Source: Trichlorobacter thiogenes
Lineage (GTDB): Bacteria > Desulfobacterota > Desulfuromonadia > Geobacterales > Pseudopelobacteraceae
Direction: 5' to 3'
Assembly (NCBI RefSeq): GCF_900167465.1
Contig: NZ_FUWR01000006.1
Span: 1-64,000 of the forward strand
DNA: 64,000 nucleotides
Shown: one piece after another, positions 17,264-26,213 of the stretch
How positions within the stretch are numbered: the first letter of the stretch is position 1
Layout: every line of letters begins with the position of its first letter
Translations under genes and position numbers: made by a program
Notes under the pieces: generated by a model
The model's database searches: none
Told to the model about the DNA's origin: nothing
The model's input: the letters and a program-made list of their open reading frames with translations, nothing else

Positions 17264-18631
17264 TCAGATATTCTGCTTCTGGAGTTCCTCGGACAATGCC
17301 TCAAACTCAGTCATGAATGCCGGCTGATTCTTGCTGGCATTGCCATAGATGCGCGCATAGCCGTGTTGCATCACAATCCAGACCCGCTTATGGGACATGA
17401 AGAAGGCGATGCAGAGACCAAGGCACATCATGATACAGCCGGTCCAGACCACCCAGACACCGGGGTCTTTGTTGACCTGCAGACCAGTGTACATCCGGGC
17501 ATCGGTACCGATAAAGGTGAAAATCAAGCTATCCCCTCGCAGTTCATCCAGCGTGGGATTATTCTTAAATACCTTGAAAAACTTTGGTTCCGCTCCTTTA
17601 TCGTTCACACTCAATACTGCAGCCGTACCCTCACCCGGGTTGTCAGTCAGATCAACAATGGAGATCAAACGTCCATCAGCCAAACGGGTCTGGCTGCCGG
17701 GGCGCAGAGCAATCTGTTCAGTTTTAGCGGTTGTACGGTTTTTGACCGTAAAGAAGAAGGTACTGGGGTCATTGGCCTGGCCATAGCTGGACTGATAGAA
17801 GGTAATTCCTTTATAGCTCAGCGGTTCGTTCACCACCACCCGTGCATGCTTGTAACCAGGAACCTCTTTGCCATTTTCAGTCAGGGTCAGGATACTCTTG
17901 AACTCCTTGGGCATCTGACTTGGGCCACCACCGCCAGGAGCATCATAAAAGGAAACCGTAAACTGGTCACACTTGACCTCAAAGCCCAGAGCGATGTCCT
18001 TGCCATTACGCGCTTTAATGGTGTTAACCGTTTCACCTTCTACAATGGCAACGAACCCCTTGTAGCCCCAGAGATTGCCGATGATCGTTCCAGCCATGAT
18101 CACCAGAATACTGAAGTGAACAACATAGACACCAAGACGGCACCAGGCGTTCTTCTGGGCAAAAAGATGATACTGGTTACCAACCTGCGTAATAGTGGGC
18201 GATGAAAAATGCGATGAAAGAAACGCAGCAAGCTTATCCCGCGAGTCCTCAAGCGAACCGCTCAGCTTCAGATCTTTGCTTGTGAAAATTTTCTGCTGGG
18301 TTTCGGACAGTACTGTAGCTGGCTCTGAGACGAATTTGAACACATGGGGCAGACGTTTGATGGAACAACAAATCAGGTTGACACTGAACAGTGCAAGCAG
18401 TGCTAAAAACCACCACGAGTGGTACATATCAAAGAAGCCAAGCCTCTCATACAGTAGCTTGCGACCTGCACTAATGGTACCCCAATAGCGTTCATCAATA
18501 TTCGGATACTGAGGAATAACCGTACCGATGATTGAGGTAATCGCCAAGGTAATCAGCACAAAGAGGGTAAGCTTGAGTGAACAAAAGAAATCCCAGATCT
18601 GTTGCACGAAACTACGCTGATTGGTACTCAC
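17264..18631 (-). CDS. resB: ResB family System II cytochrome c biogenesis protein
   Basis: 455 aa from GTG 18631, preferred because TGGAGC lies at good spacing; the ATG at 18643 has no ribosome site. Three N-terminal membrane helices (~17-37, ~70-90, ~165-185), a large periplasmic domain and a C-terminal helix near 390-410 fit ResB/Ccs1. It includes family segments such as FYQSSYGQA and a histidine next to the third helix (YVVHFSILV). It partners CcsB immediately downstream in heme delivery to apocytochromes c. Confidence 0.9.
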   Translation of the reverse strand: MSTNQRSFVQQIWDFFCSLKLTLFVLITLAITSIIGTVIPQYPNIDERYWGTISAGRKLLYERLGFFDMYHSWWFLALLALFSVNLICCSIKRLPHVFKFVSEPATVLSETQQKIFTSKDLKLSGSLEDSRDKLAAFLSSHFSSPTITQVGNQYHLFAQKNAWCRLGVYVVHFSILVIMAGTIIGNLWGYKGFVAIVEGETVNTIKARNGKDIALGFEVKCDQFTVSFYDAPGGGGPSQMPKEFKSILTLTENGKEVPGYKHARVVVNEPLSYKGITFYQSSYGQANDPSTFFFTVKNRTTAKTEQIALRPGSQTRLADGRLISIVDLTDNPGEGTAAVLSVNDKGAEPKFFKVFKNNPTLDELRGDSLIFTFIGTDARMYTGLQVNKDPGVWVVWTGCIMMCLGLCIAFFMSHKRVWIVMQHGYARIYGNASKNQPAFMTEFEALSEELQKQNI

Positions 18632-18780
18632 TGAAAGCTCCATTAAAACCGTGTTAAAAAGGCAACATAAGGAAGATTGAATTCACGACTATTTCTGTAT
18701 TGTATAAACCGTTATAGCGCAACATAAAAGAAATGGGTAGCGGTTTTTGACATAGAGGTTTGACAAAAATCAAATATATT

Positions 18781-18814
18781 AAAAAAGGGCCAGCAACCGC
18801 TGACCCTTTTAAAT
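18781..18814 (-). terminator. Terminator of the triheme cytochrome gene
   Basis: On the minus strand AAAAGGGTCAGCGG pairs with the reverse arm ending in GGCCCTTTTTT. It starts about 20 bp after the cytochrome stop and isolates that gene from resB. Confidence 0.85.
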
Positions 18815-18833
18815 CGCACTAAGTGAGAATAGA

Positions 18834-19103
18834 TTACTTCTTGTGGCAATCCTTGCAGCCTTGGGGACCCTTTTTCTCAGCTTTGTGGCACTTAACACAG
18901 AGCTTGTTGTGGCCTACTTCCTTGTTCATTTCAATCTTCTTGGGAGCGCCTTCATGGCACTTGGCACAGCCCAGCTTCATGTGTGCCTTGTGAGGGAAGG
19001 TAACCTTACCCATTGCGCCACCCTTGTACTCATAGCTGTCAGCAGCAAATGCGGCACCGGCAAAGGCAACTACGGCAAACATTGCGATAATAGCTTTTTT
19101 CAT
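18834..19103 (-). CDS. Periplasmic triheme cytochrome c7, PpcA-like
   Basis: 89 aa. A signal peptide (positive MKKA, hydrophobic core, cleavage after AFA at ~20) leaves a ~69-residue protein with three heme motifs: CAKCH 46-50, CVKCH 69-73 and CKDCH 83-87. Distal ligands H38, H41 and H65 make exactly six histidines for three bis-His hemes, the Geobacter c7 (PpcA-E) pattern. Lysine-rich, like PpcA. It should shuttle electrons across the periplasm toward extracellular or metal acceptors. GGAGG precedes the ATG; the gene is monocistronic with its own promoter-like site and terminator. Which Ppc paralogue it matches cannot be decided here. Confidence 0.9.
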   Translation of the reverse strand: MKKAIIAMFAVVAFAGAAFAADSYEYKGGAMGKVTFPHKAHMKLGCAKCHEGAPKKIEMNKEVGHNKLCVKCHKAEKKGPQGCKDCHKK

Positions 19104-19141
19104 CGTTACAACCTCCTTGATGGTGTATAAAAGATGTGGAA

Positions 19142-19170
19142 CTAAATCATAGCCCCTGAAGTTATGTCAA
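19142..19170 (-). promoter_or_regulatory. Candidate sigma70 promoter of the cytochrome c7 gene
   Basis: Minus-strand TTGACA (19165-19170) is a consensus -35; 17 bp on is ATTTAG (19142-19147), a weak -10. It lies about 40 bp before the cytochrome ATG, in the only gap before purD. Confidence 0.35.
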
Positions 19171-19194
19171 GCATTATACATACCAACCGTCCAA

Positions 19195-20469
19195 TCAGAT
19201 ACGGCCAAGAGCCTTTTTACCGATATCACGGCGAAACTGCACCCCACGCCAGGAAATCTTGGCAACCCCTTGATAGGCCCGCTCAATCGCCGCTGCCACG
19301 GTATTCCCCAAGGCAGTAACCCCCAGCACACGCCCACCAGCAGTCAGAATCTGACCATCCTTTTCAACCGTACCGGCATGGAAAACCGTTACATCAGCAA
19401 GCTGTTCCGCTGCCTCAATTCCGGTAATAGCATCCCCTTTGGGGTAGTCACCAGGGTAGCCTTCTGCAGCCATGACCACACAGATCGCGGCCTGATCATG
19501 CCACTCAATGCTATGCTTTGACAGATCACCTTCAGCCACCGCCAGCAGCAGCGGCACCAGATCAGACTTCATCCGCATCAACAGAGGCTGACACTCTGGA
19601 TCACCAAAACGAGCATTGAACTCTAAAGTCTTGACTTCGCCATCCTTAACCATCAGGCCGGCATAGACGATTCCCTGATAAGCGCAACCTTCAGCAGCCA
19701 TACCATCAACCGCCCGCTGCACCACCTGCTCCATCGCCTTTTGATGTACCGCTGGCGTCACCACCGGAGCCGGGGAGTAGGCTCCCATACCACCGGTATT
19801 GGGACCCAGGTCACCGTCAAAGATAGCCTTGTGGTCCTGGGCTGAAGCCAGGGGTATGACAAACTTTCCATCAGTAATGGCCAGGAAGGAAGCCTCTTCA
19901 CCGGTCAGAAACTCTTCAACAACCACTCGGGAACCGGCATCACCAAAGGCGTTGCCAGAGAGCATATCCTGCACTGCCTCAATCGCCTCAGCCTCGGTCT
20001 GGGCAATGATCACCCCTTTACCGGCAGCCAGACCATCGGCCTTGACCACAATCGGCGCGCCGGTCTTGCGGATAAAGGCCTCAGCAGCAGGGATCTCGGT
20101 GAAGACACCGTATGCTGCAGTGGGGATGTTATACTTATGCATCAGATCCTTGGAAAAGGCCTTGCTGGCCTCAATCCGCGCCGCAGCCCGACTGGGCCCG
20201 AAGATCTTGACCCCATACTCACGGAACAGATCCACAATCCCCAGCGACAACGGCAGTTCTGGCCCCACCACTGCCAGATCAATCCCCTCTGATTTGGCAA
20301 AGCCCAGCAACTTATCGATCTCTTCCACCTTGATCGGCAGGTTGGTGGCCAATTGTGCCGTACCAGGGTTACCAGGGGCACAGAAAATCTGTGTTACCAA
20401 CGGCGATTGGGCGATCTTCCAGACCAAAGCATGTTCGCGGCCACCGCCGCCTATTACCAGAATTTTCAT
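19195..20469 (-). CDS. purD: Phosphoribosylamine-glycine ligase (GAR synthetase)
   Basis: 424 aa ATP-grasp enzyme, second step of de novo purine synthesis. N-terminal GGGGREHAL (8-16), FGPSRAAARIEASKAF near 120, ATP-grasp loop VVKADGLAAGKGV near 145, DHKAIFDGDLGPNTGGMGAYSP near 215 and FNARFGDPECQ near 285, all typical. Length is normal. It lies downstream of purH on the same strand, separated by a 129-bp gap holding a palindromic repeat. Confidence 0.95.
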   Translation of the reverse strand: MKILVIGGGGREHALVWKIAQSPLVTQIFCAPGNPGTAQLATNLPIKVEEIDKLLGFAKSEGIDLAVVGPELPLSLGIVDLFREYGVKIFGPSRAAARIEASKAFSKDLMHKYNIPTAAYGVFTEIPAAEAFIRKTGAPIVVKADGLAAGKGVIIAQTEAEAIEAVQDMLSGNAFGDAGSRVVVEEFLTGEEASFLAITDGKFVIPLASAQDHKAIFDGDLGPNTGGMGAYSPAPVVTPAVHQKAMEQVVQRAVDGMAAEGCAYQGIVYAGLMVKDGEVKTLEFNARFGDPECQPLLMRMKSDLVPLLLAVAEGDLSKHSIEWHDQAAICVVMAAEGYPGDYPKGDAITGIEAAEQLADVTVFHAGTVEKDGQILTAGGRVLGVTALGNTVAAAIERAYQGVAKISWRGVQFRRDIGKKALGRI

Positions 20470-20491
20470 ATGAGAAAACCTTTCAAAATCA

Positions 20492-20586
20492 TAACGCAGA
20501 GTAAAACAGAGAGAGGCAGAGGAGCAGAGAAAGCAAATACCATCTTATCTTTCTCTGCATCCCTGCCACTCTGCGTCTCTGTGTTA
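20492..20586. repeat. Imperfect palindromic CAGAG-rich intergenic element
   Basis: The purH-purD gap is filled by a palindrome: the left arm (20492-20532) begins TAACGCAGAG and ends GCAGAGAAA; the reverse complement of the right arm (20550-20586) begins TAACACAGAG and ends the same way. Such CAGAGA-type palindromes look like dispersed intergenic repeats. Transcribed from purH, it would form a long hairpin before purD. Confidence 0.7.
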
Positions 20587-20598
20587 AGGTTTAGCAAA

Positions 20599-22158
20599 TC
20601 AGTGTCTAAAGTGGCGCATATTGGTAAACACCATCGCCATGCCATGCTCATTGGCTGCCTGAATCACCTCTTCATCCCGTACTGAACCGCCCGGCTGGAT
20701 AATAGCGGTCACCCCTGCCTCGGCAGCGGCATCCACACCATCACGGAACGGGAAGAAGGCATCGGAAGCCAGTACCGTACCTTTGATCGGCAGCAGTGCC
20801 TTCTGAACAGCGATCTTGGATGAATCCACCCGTGACATCTGACCGGCGCCAATCCCGACGGTCTGGTCAGCATTGGTAAAGACAATGGCGTTTGACTTGA
20901 CATGCTTGCAGACCCGCCAGGCAAAATCAAGTGCAGCCAGTTCCTGTGCGGTTGGTTGACGTTGTGACACAACCTTGCAGTCAGTGGCAGCCACCATCCC
21001 CAGATCACGGCCCTGCAGCAGCAGACCACCCACCACCCGCTTCAGGTCATAGCCGGTCTGCAGATGCCCGGCCAGCAGCGGTACCTGCATGACCCGCACA
21101 TTTTTCTTGGCCGTAAAGATGGCGAGCGCCTCCTCGTCATAGCCAGGGGCGATGACCGCTTCCAGAAAGGTTGAGGTCAGCTCACGGGCAGCAGCAGCAT
21201 CAACAATACGGTTAAAGCCGACAATACCGCCAAACGCGGAGACCGGGTCACACTCACGGGCCTTGAGATAGGCTGAGATGGGAGAATCACCCAGGGCCAC
21301 ACCACAAGGGTTGGTGTGCTTGATAATGACCGCAGCTGGTTTATCCGTAAACTCTTTGACGGTTTCTATAGCAGCATCAAGGTCGATAATATTGTTAAAG
21401 GAAAGCTCTTTCCCCTGCAACTGGACTGCATTGGAAACACAGGGCTCAGTAATACCACGTTCAACATAGAAGGCGGCTGACTGGTGGGGGTTTTCACCAT
21501 AACGCAGATCCTGTGCCTTCTTAACCTGCAGGGTAAAGGTTTCAGGGTATTCAGCAGCGGTCTCACCCAAACGGGCGCCCAGCCAGTTGGAAATAGCACC
21601 ATCGTATGCTGCGGTATGCTGATACACCTTCACGGCCAGACGAAAATTGGTCTTAACCGAAACACAGCCGCTATTGGCAGCCATCTCTTCCAGTACAGTG
21701 GCATAGTCAGCAGCATCAACCAGCACGGTCACATCATGATTGTTTTTTGCAGCAGAGCGCAGCATGGTGGGGCCACCAATATCAATGTTCTCAATGGCAT
21801 CTTCAAGGGTGCAATCAGGCTTGGCCACGGTGGCCTCAAAGGGGTAAAGGTTTACCACCACCATGTCAATCGGCTCTATGCCATGCTCCTTCATCTTGGC
21901 CTGGTGCTCTGCATTGTCACGGATACCCAGCAGACCACCATGCACCTTGGGATGCAGGGTCTTGACCCGGCCATCCAGCATCTCAGGAAATCCGGTAAAC
22001 TCAGACACATCCTTCACCGTCAGACCTGCGTCGCGCAGCAGCTTGGCGGTCCCGCCAGTGGACAGGATCTCCACACCATATCCTGCAAGGGTTTTAGAAA
22101 ACTCTACAATACCGGTCTTGTCGGAAACGCTGATCAACGCCCGTGTAATTTTGGCCAT
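20599..22158 (-). CDS. purH: Bifunctional AICAR formyltransferase / IMP cyclohydrolase
   Basis: 519 aa, last two steps of IMP synthesis. The N-terminal MGS-like IMP cyclohydrolase domain (~1-200) starts [15 protein letters not shown] and includes [11 protein letters not shown]. The C-terminal AICARFT domain has KHTNPCG near 275 and [18 protein letters not shown] near 470. Normal length with no defects. A GAGGTG site precedes the ATG. It stands between selD and purD on the minus strand. Confidence 0.95.
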   Translation of the reverse strand: MAKITRALISVSDKTGIVEFSKTLAGYGVEILSTGGTAKLLRDAGLTVKDVSEFTGFPEMLDGRVKTLHPKVHGGLLGIRDNAEHQAKMKEHGIEPIDMVVVNLYPFEATVAKPDCTLEDAIENIDIGGPTMLRSAAKNNHDVTVLVDAADYATVLEEMAANSGCVSVKTNFRLAVKVYQHTAAYDGAISNWLGARLGETAAEYPETFTLQVKKAQDLRYGENPHQSAAFYVERGITEPCVSNAVQLQGKELSFNNIIDLDAAIETVKEFTDKPAAVIIKHTNPCGVALGDSPISAYLKARECDPVSAFGGIVGFNRIVDAAAARELTSTFLEAVIAPGYDEEALAIFTAKKNVRVMQVPLLAGHLQTGYDLKRVVGGLLLQGRDLGMVAATDCKVVSQRQPTAQELAALDFAWRVCKHVKSNAIVFTNADQTVGIGAGQMSRVDSSKIAVQKALLPIKGTVLASDAFFPFRDGVDAAAEAGVTAIIQPGGSVRDEEVIQAANEHGMAMVFTNMRHFRH

Positions 22159-22288
22159 GACGACACCTCGATGTATGTGTTGTTTGATTATCTTAATGAT
22201 CTACGGTCAGGAGTGAGCTTTGTAGCATGGGAGACAGGGGCCTGCCAAGTGCTTTTGAAGCTGCAACGCGTATACAATACAAGAGAAT

Positions 22289-23329
22289 TTAGTTCATGAT
22301 CACCGGCAGGGCAGCCTTAGGCAATACGTCACCGATTGCTACGCAGAAGATACTGTTTTTGCTGGCCTCAGCCTGAAACAATGCCGCATCATCAGGGCCT
22401 AAGGCGATCAGCAGGCCACCGGAGGTCTGGGGATCAAACAACGGCAGTAGCCGGTCCGCTTCACAACTGCCTGCATCAATTTGCGAGAGATAAAAACTGC
22501 GGTTCTGATAACATCCGGCAGGCACCATGCCGTCTGCAATCTGCTCTGCAACCCCTGCCATCAAAGGGATTGCATCAAGCTGCAAGCGAAAGGTAACCCC
22601 TGCCCCCAGGGCCATCTCACAGCTATGGCCGATCAGGCCAAAACCGGTTACATCGGTGCAGGCTGAAGGATTGTGACGCAACATCAGCTCGGCAGCAGCA
22701 CGGTTTAAAAGCGACATCCAACGTACCGCCTCTGCCTCCTGCGCCTCGGTTGCCATCTCTCCCTTAACTGCGGTGGACAGGATGCCACTGCCCAGCGGCT
22801 TGGTCAGCAGCAGCAGGTCACCGGGCCGGGCGGTACTGTTACGCAGCACCTGATCAGGATGCACAATGCCGGTCACTGCCAAGCCATATTTCAACTCTTC
22901 ATCTTCAACCGTATGCCCGCCAACCAGGCAGCAGCCAGCCTCGTTCAGGGCATCCTGCCCGCCGGCCAGCAGTTCACCAAGCACCTCTGGCGGCAGGCTG
23001 CAGGTTGGAAAAAAAGCGATATTCATGGCGGTCAACGGCTTGCCGCCCATGGCATAGATATCGGAAAGGGCATTGGCAGCAGCAATCCGGCCAAAGGCAC
23101 GGGGATCATCAGCAGGCGGCGTAATCACATCGCAACTCTCCACCAGCGCGATCTCCGGCGTCAGATAATAGACTCCCCCATCATCGGACGTCTCTGGTCC
23201 CACGATCAATCTGGGGTCAGCAGGACGTCTAAGTCCTGCCAACGCGGTGGCAAGGCCCTCCGGGCCCAGCTTGGCCGCTCAGCCCGCAGCTTTAACGGTT
23301 TGCGTCAGTTTGATCTTCTTGTTGGTCAT
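22289..23329 (-). CDS. selD: Selenide, water dikinase (selenophosphate synthase), selenoprotein
   Basis: 346 aa if the in-frame UGA at 23279-23281 (codon 17) is read as selenocysteine. It makes selenophosphate from selenide and ATP for Sec and selenouridine synthesis. The N-terminus reads KAAG[13 protein letters not shown], the SelD active-site loop where the residue is Cys or Sec, followed by the catalytic lysine. Further along are [14 protein letters not shown] and the glycine-rich [12 protein letters not shown] end. Scanning for stop-free frames alone gives a false start near 23242 and loses the active site. A hairpin right after the UGA fits a bacterial SECIS. The ATG at 23329 lies 3 bp after alr, so the two are cotranscribed. 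Its own recoding demands selA/selB/selC elsewhere in the genome. Confidence 0.93.
23244..23278 (-). promoter_or_regulatory. Bacterial SECIS element of selD
   Basis: Immediately 3' of the UGA on the minus strand: outer stem GCGG/CCGC, inner CAA/TTG pairs with a bulge, and an apical stem GGCCC/GGGCC closed by the loop GGA, 18-20 nt after UGA. Position and shape suit SelB binding; the fold was drawn by eye. Confidence 0.7.
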
Positions 23330-23332
23330 AGC

Positions 23333-24475
23333 CTACTTTCCTGCTCCAATATACACCCGTGGCACCCGCTTACTGATGCCGCACAACAACTCGTACGGAA
23401 TGGTACCGGCCCAACCGGCCACCTCTTCCGCAAAGACCGTGTTTCCCTGCCGGTCCTCCCCGATCAGGGTGACGTCATCCCCCACCGCCACACCAGGGAT
23501 ATGGCTGACATCCAGCATCAGCCAATCCATACAGACCGTACCGGAAACCTGTGCCCGCTCCCCTCTGACCAGCACTTGGCCCTTGTTGGTCAAGGCGCGA
23601 GGATAGCCATCGGCATAGCCCACCGGCACGCTGGCAATCAGAGTACGCTGTTCAGCCGTAAATCGGCGGCCATAGCTGATGGAGGTGGAGGGTTCAACCC
23701 ATTTCAGCATGGCGATCTTGCTCTTCAGGCGCATCACCGGACGCAATGAAAGCCTGCCCTGAAAATCAGGTGAAGGCAGCGCCCCGTACAGTGCGATGCC
23801 GGGACGTACCAGATTGCAGAAGGGATAGTCATTCAGCAGCGCCCCGGCACTGTTGGCAATATGGATATAGCGGGGCGAAAAACCGGCCTTGCGGATCTGT
23901 TCCACTGCCCAGCCAAACCGCTCTCCCTGCAGCCGGGTAAAGTACTGGCCCGATTCATCCAGTTCATCGGCAGAGGCAAAGTGGGAAATCACCCCTTCCA
24001 GATAGATATTGGGCAGCAGCTTGAGGGCATCCAGCAGAGCAGGCACCTGATCATAGGGGATTCCCAGGCGGCCCATGCCGGTATCCACCTTCAGATGCAC
24101 CAACGCCTTGCGGTAGAGTTTGCCCGCTGCCAGATCCAGCGCCTTCAGTTGTTCAAGGGAAAAAACAGCGGAGGAGATACCAAATCCGACACACTTGCGT
24201 TCCTGGCCAGGGTAGATCCCACCCAACAACAGCACTGGTTTATCAATGCCACTTTTACGCAGCTGGATCGCCTCAGCCAGAAAGGCTACGCCAAAGGCAT
24301 CCACCCCCTGACGTTCAAGCTCTTTACTTACCTCAAGAAAGCCATGGCCGTAGGCATCGGCCTTGACCACTGCCAGCACGGCTGAGCGTGACGGTACGGA
24401 AGCGCGGACAACGGCATAGTTCTCCCGCAGGGCACCAAGATCTATCTCTGCAAAGGTTGGGCGACTGTCAAACAT
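23333..24475 (-). CDS. alr: Alanine racemase
   Basis: 380 aa PLP enzyme giving D-alanine for peptidoglycan. The PLP lysine lies in [10 protein letters not shown] (~37-46); further signatures are VDTGMGRLG near 135, ANSAGAL near 205, RPGIALYG near 220 and SISYGRRF near 262, the region of the catalytic tyrosine, with [10 protein letters not shown] near 315. Fold is the alanine-racemase TIM barrel plus beta domain. First gene of an alr-selD run; a plausible promoter is not obvious upstream. Confidence 0.95.
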   Translation of the reverse strand: MFDSRPTFAEIDLGALRENYAVVRASVPSRSAVLAVVKADAYGHGFLEVSKELERQGVDAFGVAFLAEAIQLRKSGIDKPVLLLGGIYPGQERKCVGFGISSAVFSLEQLKALDLAAGKLYRKALVHLKVDTGMGRLGIPYDQVPALLDALKLLPNIYLEGVISHFASADELDESGQYFTRLQGERFGWAVEQIRKAGFSPRYIHIANSAGALLNDYPFCNLVRPGIALYGALPSPDFQGRLSLRPVMRLKSKIAMLKWVEPSTSISYGRRFTAEQRTLIASVPVGYADGYPRALTNKGQVLVRGERAQVSGTVCMDWLMLDVSHIPGVAVGDDVTLIGEDRQGNTVFAEEVAGWAGTIPYELLCGISKRVPRVYIGAGK

Positions 24476-24536
24476 GCCACTTACTTACCACGGCCTGCCC
24501 CGGGGGGCAATCTGAAAACTCTGTGTACAGAAGCGG

Positions 24537-24565
24537 TTGACGACCTGCTGTTTTTATCGTATGGT
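24537..24565 (+). promoter_or_regulatory. Sigma70-type promoter of the thi operon
   Basis: TTGACG (24537-24542), 17-bp spacer, TATGGT (24560-24565). The predicted start falls at about 24572, exactly where the TPP riboswitch begins. Confidence 0.65.
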
Positions 24566-24571
24566 GACGTC

Positions 24572-24660
24572 GCCCTGGGGGAGCCTTGCATAGGCTGAGA
24601 CGGCTTTGCCGGACCCCTTGAACCTGAACCGGGTAATGCCGGCGGAGGAAAGCGGCCTCG
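24572..24660 (+). promoter_or_regulatory. TPP riboswitch (THI element)
   Basis: All conserved strings are present in order: CTGGGGGAGCC, GGCTGAGA, a variable P3 arm, CCCTTGAACCTGA, CGGGTAATGCCGGCGGAGGAA. It binds thiamine pyrophosphate. A terminator hairpin follows at once, so high TPP should stop transcription before thiED-thiC. Confidence 0.95.
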
Positions 24661-24678
24661 TTCCCAGCATCTCTTTTC

Positions 24679-24713
24679 GGGCCGCCTGATTTGTATTCAG
24701 TGCGGCCCTTTTT
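24679..24713 (+). terminator. Riboswitch attenuator hairpin
   Basis: GGGCCGC and GCGGCCC with a long loop, followed by TTTTT, between the TPP aptamer and the thiED ribosome site. It is the natural expression platform of the riboswitch. Confidence 0.85.
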
Positions 24714-24734
24714 CGTACCACGAGGTACTACACA

Positions 24735-26213
24735 ATGTCTGAAAAAACCTTGCCACTGCGCCTGGTGGCAACAGCCCCCAAAACCATGCGGGACCGTTCC
24801 ATTGCCGGAGTCTACCTGATCACTGATCAGCAGGACAACCTGCTTGAACGGGTAGCCCGGGCCCTGCGTGGCGGCGTAGCGGTGCTGCAGTATCGTGTCA
24901 AAGACAAGCCGTACGAGTTTTGTCTCGAAGAAGGTAGCAGCCTGAAGCAGCTTTGCAGCCGCTTCGGCTCTCTCTTTATTGTCAATGATGACCTGAAACT
25001 TGCCCATGATCTGGATGCAGATGGTGTCCATCTGGGGCAGGACGATGGTGCTCCCCAACAGGCCCGTGAACTGCTGGGGCCGAACAAGATCATCGGCGTC
25101 TCCACCCATAATCTGGAGGAAGCACTCAAGGCAGAGGCAGATGGTGCTGATTATCTTGGTTTTGGCGCCATGTACCCCACTGACAGCAAGAGCATCACCC
25201 ATATGCCCGGTACCTCAGGGCTGGCTGCCATCCGCGACCGGGTCAAGCTGCCGATTGTGGCCATTGGTGGTATCAGCCCGGCCAATGCCTGCCGGGTGAT
25301 TGAGGCTGGTGCTGATGCAGTTGCGGTCATTTCTTCGGTCCTGTCAGCTCCCCGACCAGAGGTGGCAGCTACAGAACTGCGGCTACTGTTCAACCGGCTG
25401 GCCCCCTATCCCCGTGGTGGTGTCCTGACGATTGCCGGCAGCGACTCCGGTGGCGGTGCCGGTATCCAGGCCGACCTGAAAACGATTACGCTGTTGGGCA
25501 GCTACGGGGCATCCGCCATCACTGCCCTGACCGCCCAGAATACCAAAGGGGTCAAGTCGATCCACGGCATCCCCCCGTCCTTTGTCAGAGATCAGATCGA
25601 TACCGTGCTGACTGACCTGCCGATTGACCTGATCAAAACCGGCATGCTGCACACCCCGGCCATCATCTCGCTGCTGGCCGATTATCTGACTGAGCAGACC
25701 CATTATTATCCGGTGGTAATTGACCCGGTCATGGTGGCCAAGGGTGGCGCTTCCTTACTTGAACTGGATGCTGTCTCCATCTTTCAGGAAACTCTGCTGC
25801 CCCATGCCTACCTGCTGACCCCCAATATACCTGAGGCAGAACGGCTGATAAACTGTCGTATCAACAGTGAAGCCAGCATGGAACAGGCAGCCCGACAGTT
25901 ACACGGCATGGGCGCAGCCAATGTCCTGATCAAAGGTGGACATATGAGCGGCGGTGATGCCGTTGATATCCTCTTTGACGGTCAGACCATCCACCGCTTT
26001 GCCTCAGAACGGTTCTTTACCAGCGCCACCCATGGCACCGGCTGCAGCTTTGCCTCTGCCATTGCCGCCTATCTGGCCCAGGGCGAACCGCTTAAAGAAG
26101 CAGTTCGTTTGGCCAAAAACTTTATTAGCAATGCCATCCGCCTGGCCCGTCCGATGGGCAAAGGCCATGGCCCGATCAACCACTACCTTGCTGCAAAGGA
26201 AACAGACCAATGA
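24735..26213 (+). CDS. thiED: ThiE-ThiD fusion: thiamine-phosphate synthase / HMP-P kinase
   Basis: 492 aa bifunctional thiamine biosynthesis enzyme. Residues ~22-225 are ThiE (AGVYLITDQ, VNDDLKLAHDLDADGVHLGQDD, GFGAMYPT, AIGGISPANA). Residues ~230-490 are ThiD (TIAGSDSGGGAGIQADLKTI, DPVMVAKGG, TPNIPEAE, GTGCSFASAIAA). The order is E then D. It phosphorylates HMP-P and couples it with the thiazole phosphate to give thiamine phosphate. ACGAGG precedes the ATG, and its end overlaps thiC by 4 bp (ATGA). It is regulated by the TPP riboswitch upstream. Confidence 0.94.
   Translation: MSEKTLPLRLVATAPKTMRDRSIAGVYLITDQQDNLLERVARALRGGVAVLQYRVKDKPYEFCLEEGSSLKQLCSRFGSLFIVNDDLKLAHDLDADGVHLGQDDGAPQQARELLGPNKIIGVSTHNLEEALKAEADGADYLGFGAMYPTDSKSITHMPGTSGLAAIRDRVKLPIVAIGGISPANACRVIEAGADAVAVISSVLSAPRPEVAATELRLLFNRLAPYPRGGVLTIAGSDSGGGAGIQADLKTITLLGSYGASAITALTAQNTKGVKSIHGIPPSFVRDQIDTVLTDLPIDLIKTGMLHTPAIISLLADYLTEQTHYYPVVIDPVMVAKGGASLLELDAVSIFQETLLPHAYLLTPNIPEAERLINCRINSEASMEQAARQLHGMGAANVLIKGGHMSGGDAVDILFDGQTIHRFASERFFTSATHGTGCSFASAIAAYLAQGEPLKEAVRLAKNFISNAIRLARPMGKGHGPINHYLAAKETDQ

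Noticed and set aside
17363-18205. Plus-strand frame of 280 codons opposite resB
   Set aside because: Mirror of a strongly conserved resB; no ribosome site or recognisable domain.
22289-23242. A truncated selD gene starting near 23242 and a pseudogene call for the upstream part
   Set aside because: The frame continues through one UGA into a perfect SelD N-terminus with ATG, 3 bp after alr, and a SECIS-like hairpin. Sec decoding explains it better.
22859-23749. Long plus-strand frame (296 codons) opposite selD and alr
   Set aside because: Antisense to two clear genes, no family resemblance, and low-complexity composition from reversed coding sequence.
24468-25202. Minus-strand frame of 244 codons opposite the TPP riboswitch and thiE
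   Set aside because: It runs through the riboswitch and the ThiE domain in antisense and reads as no known protein.
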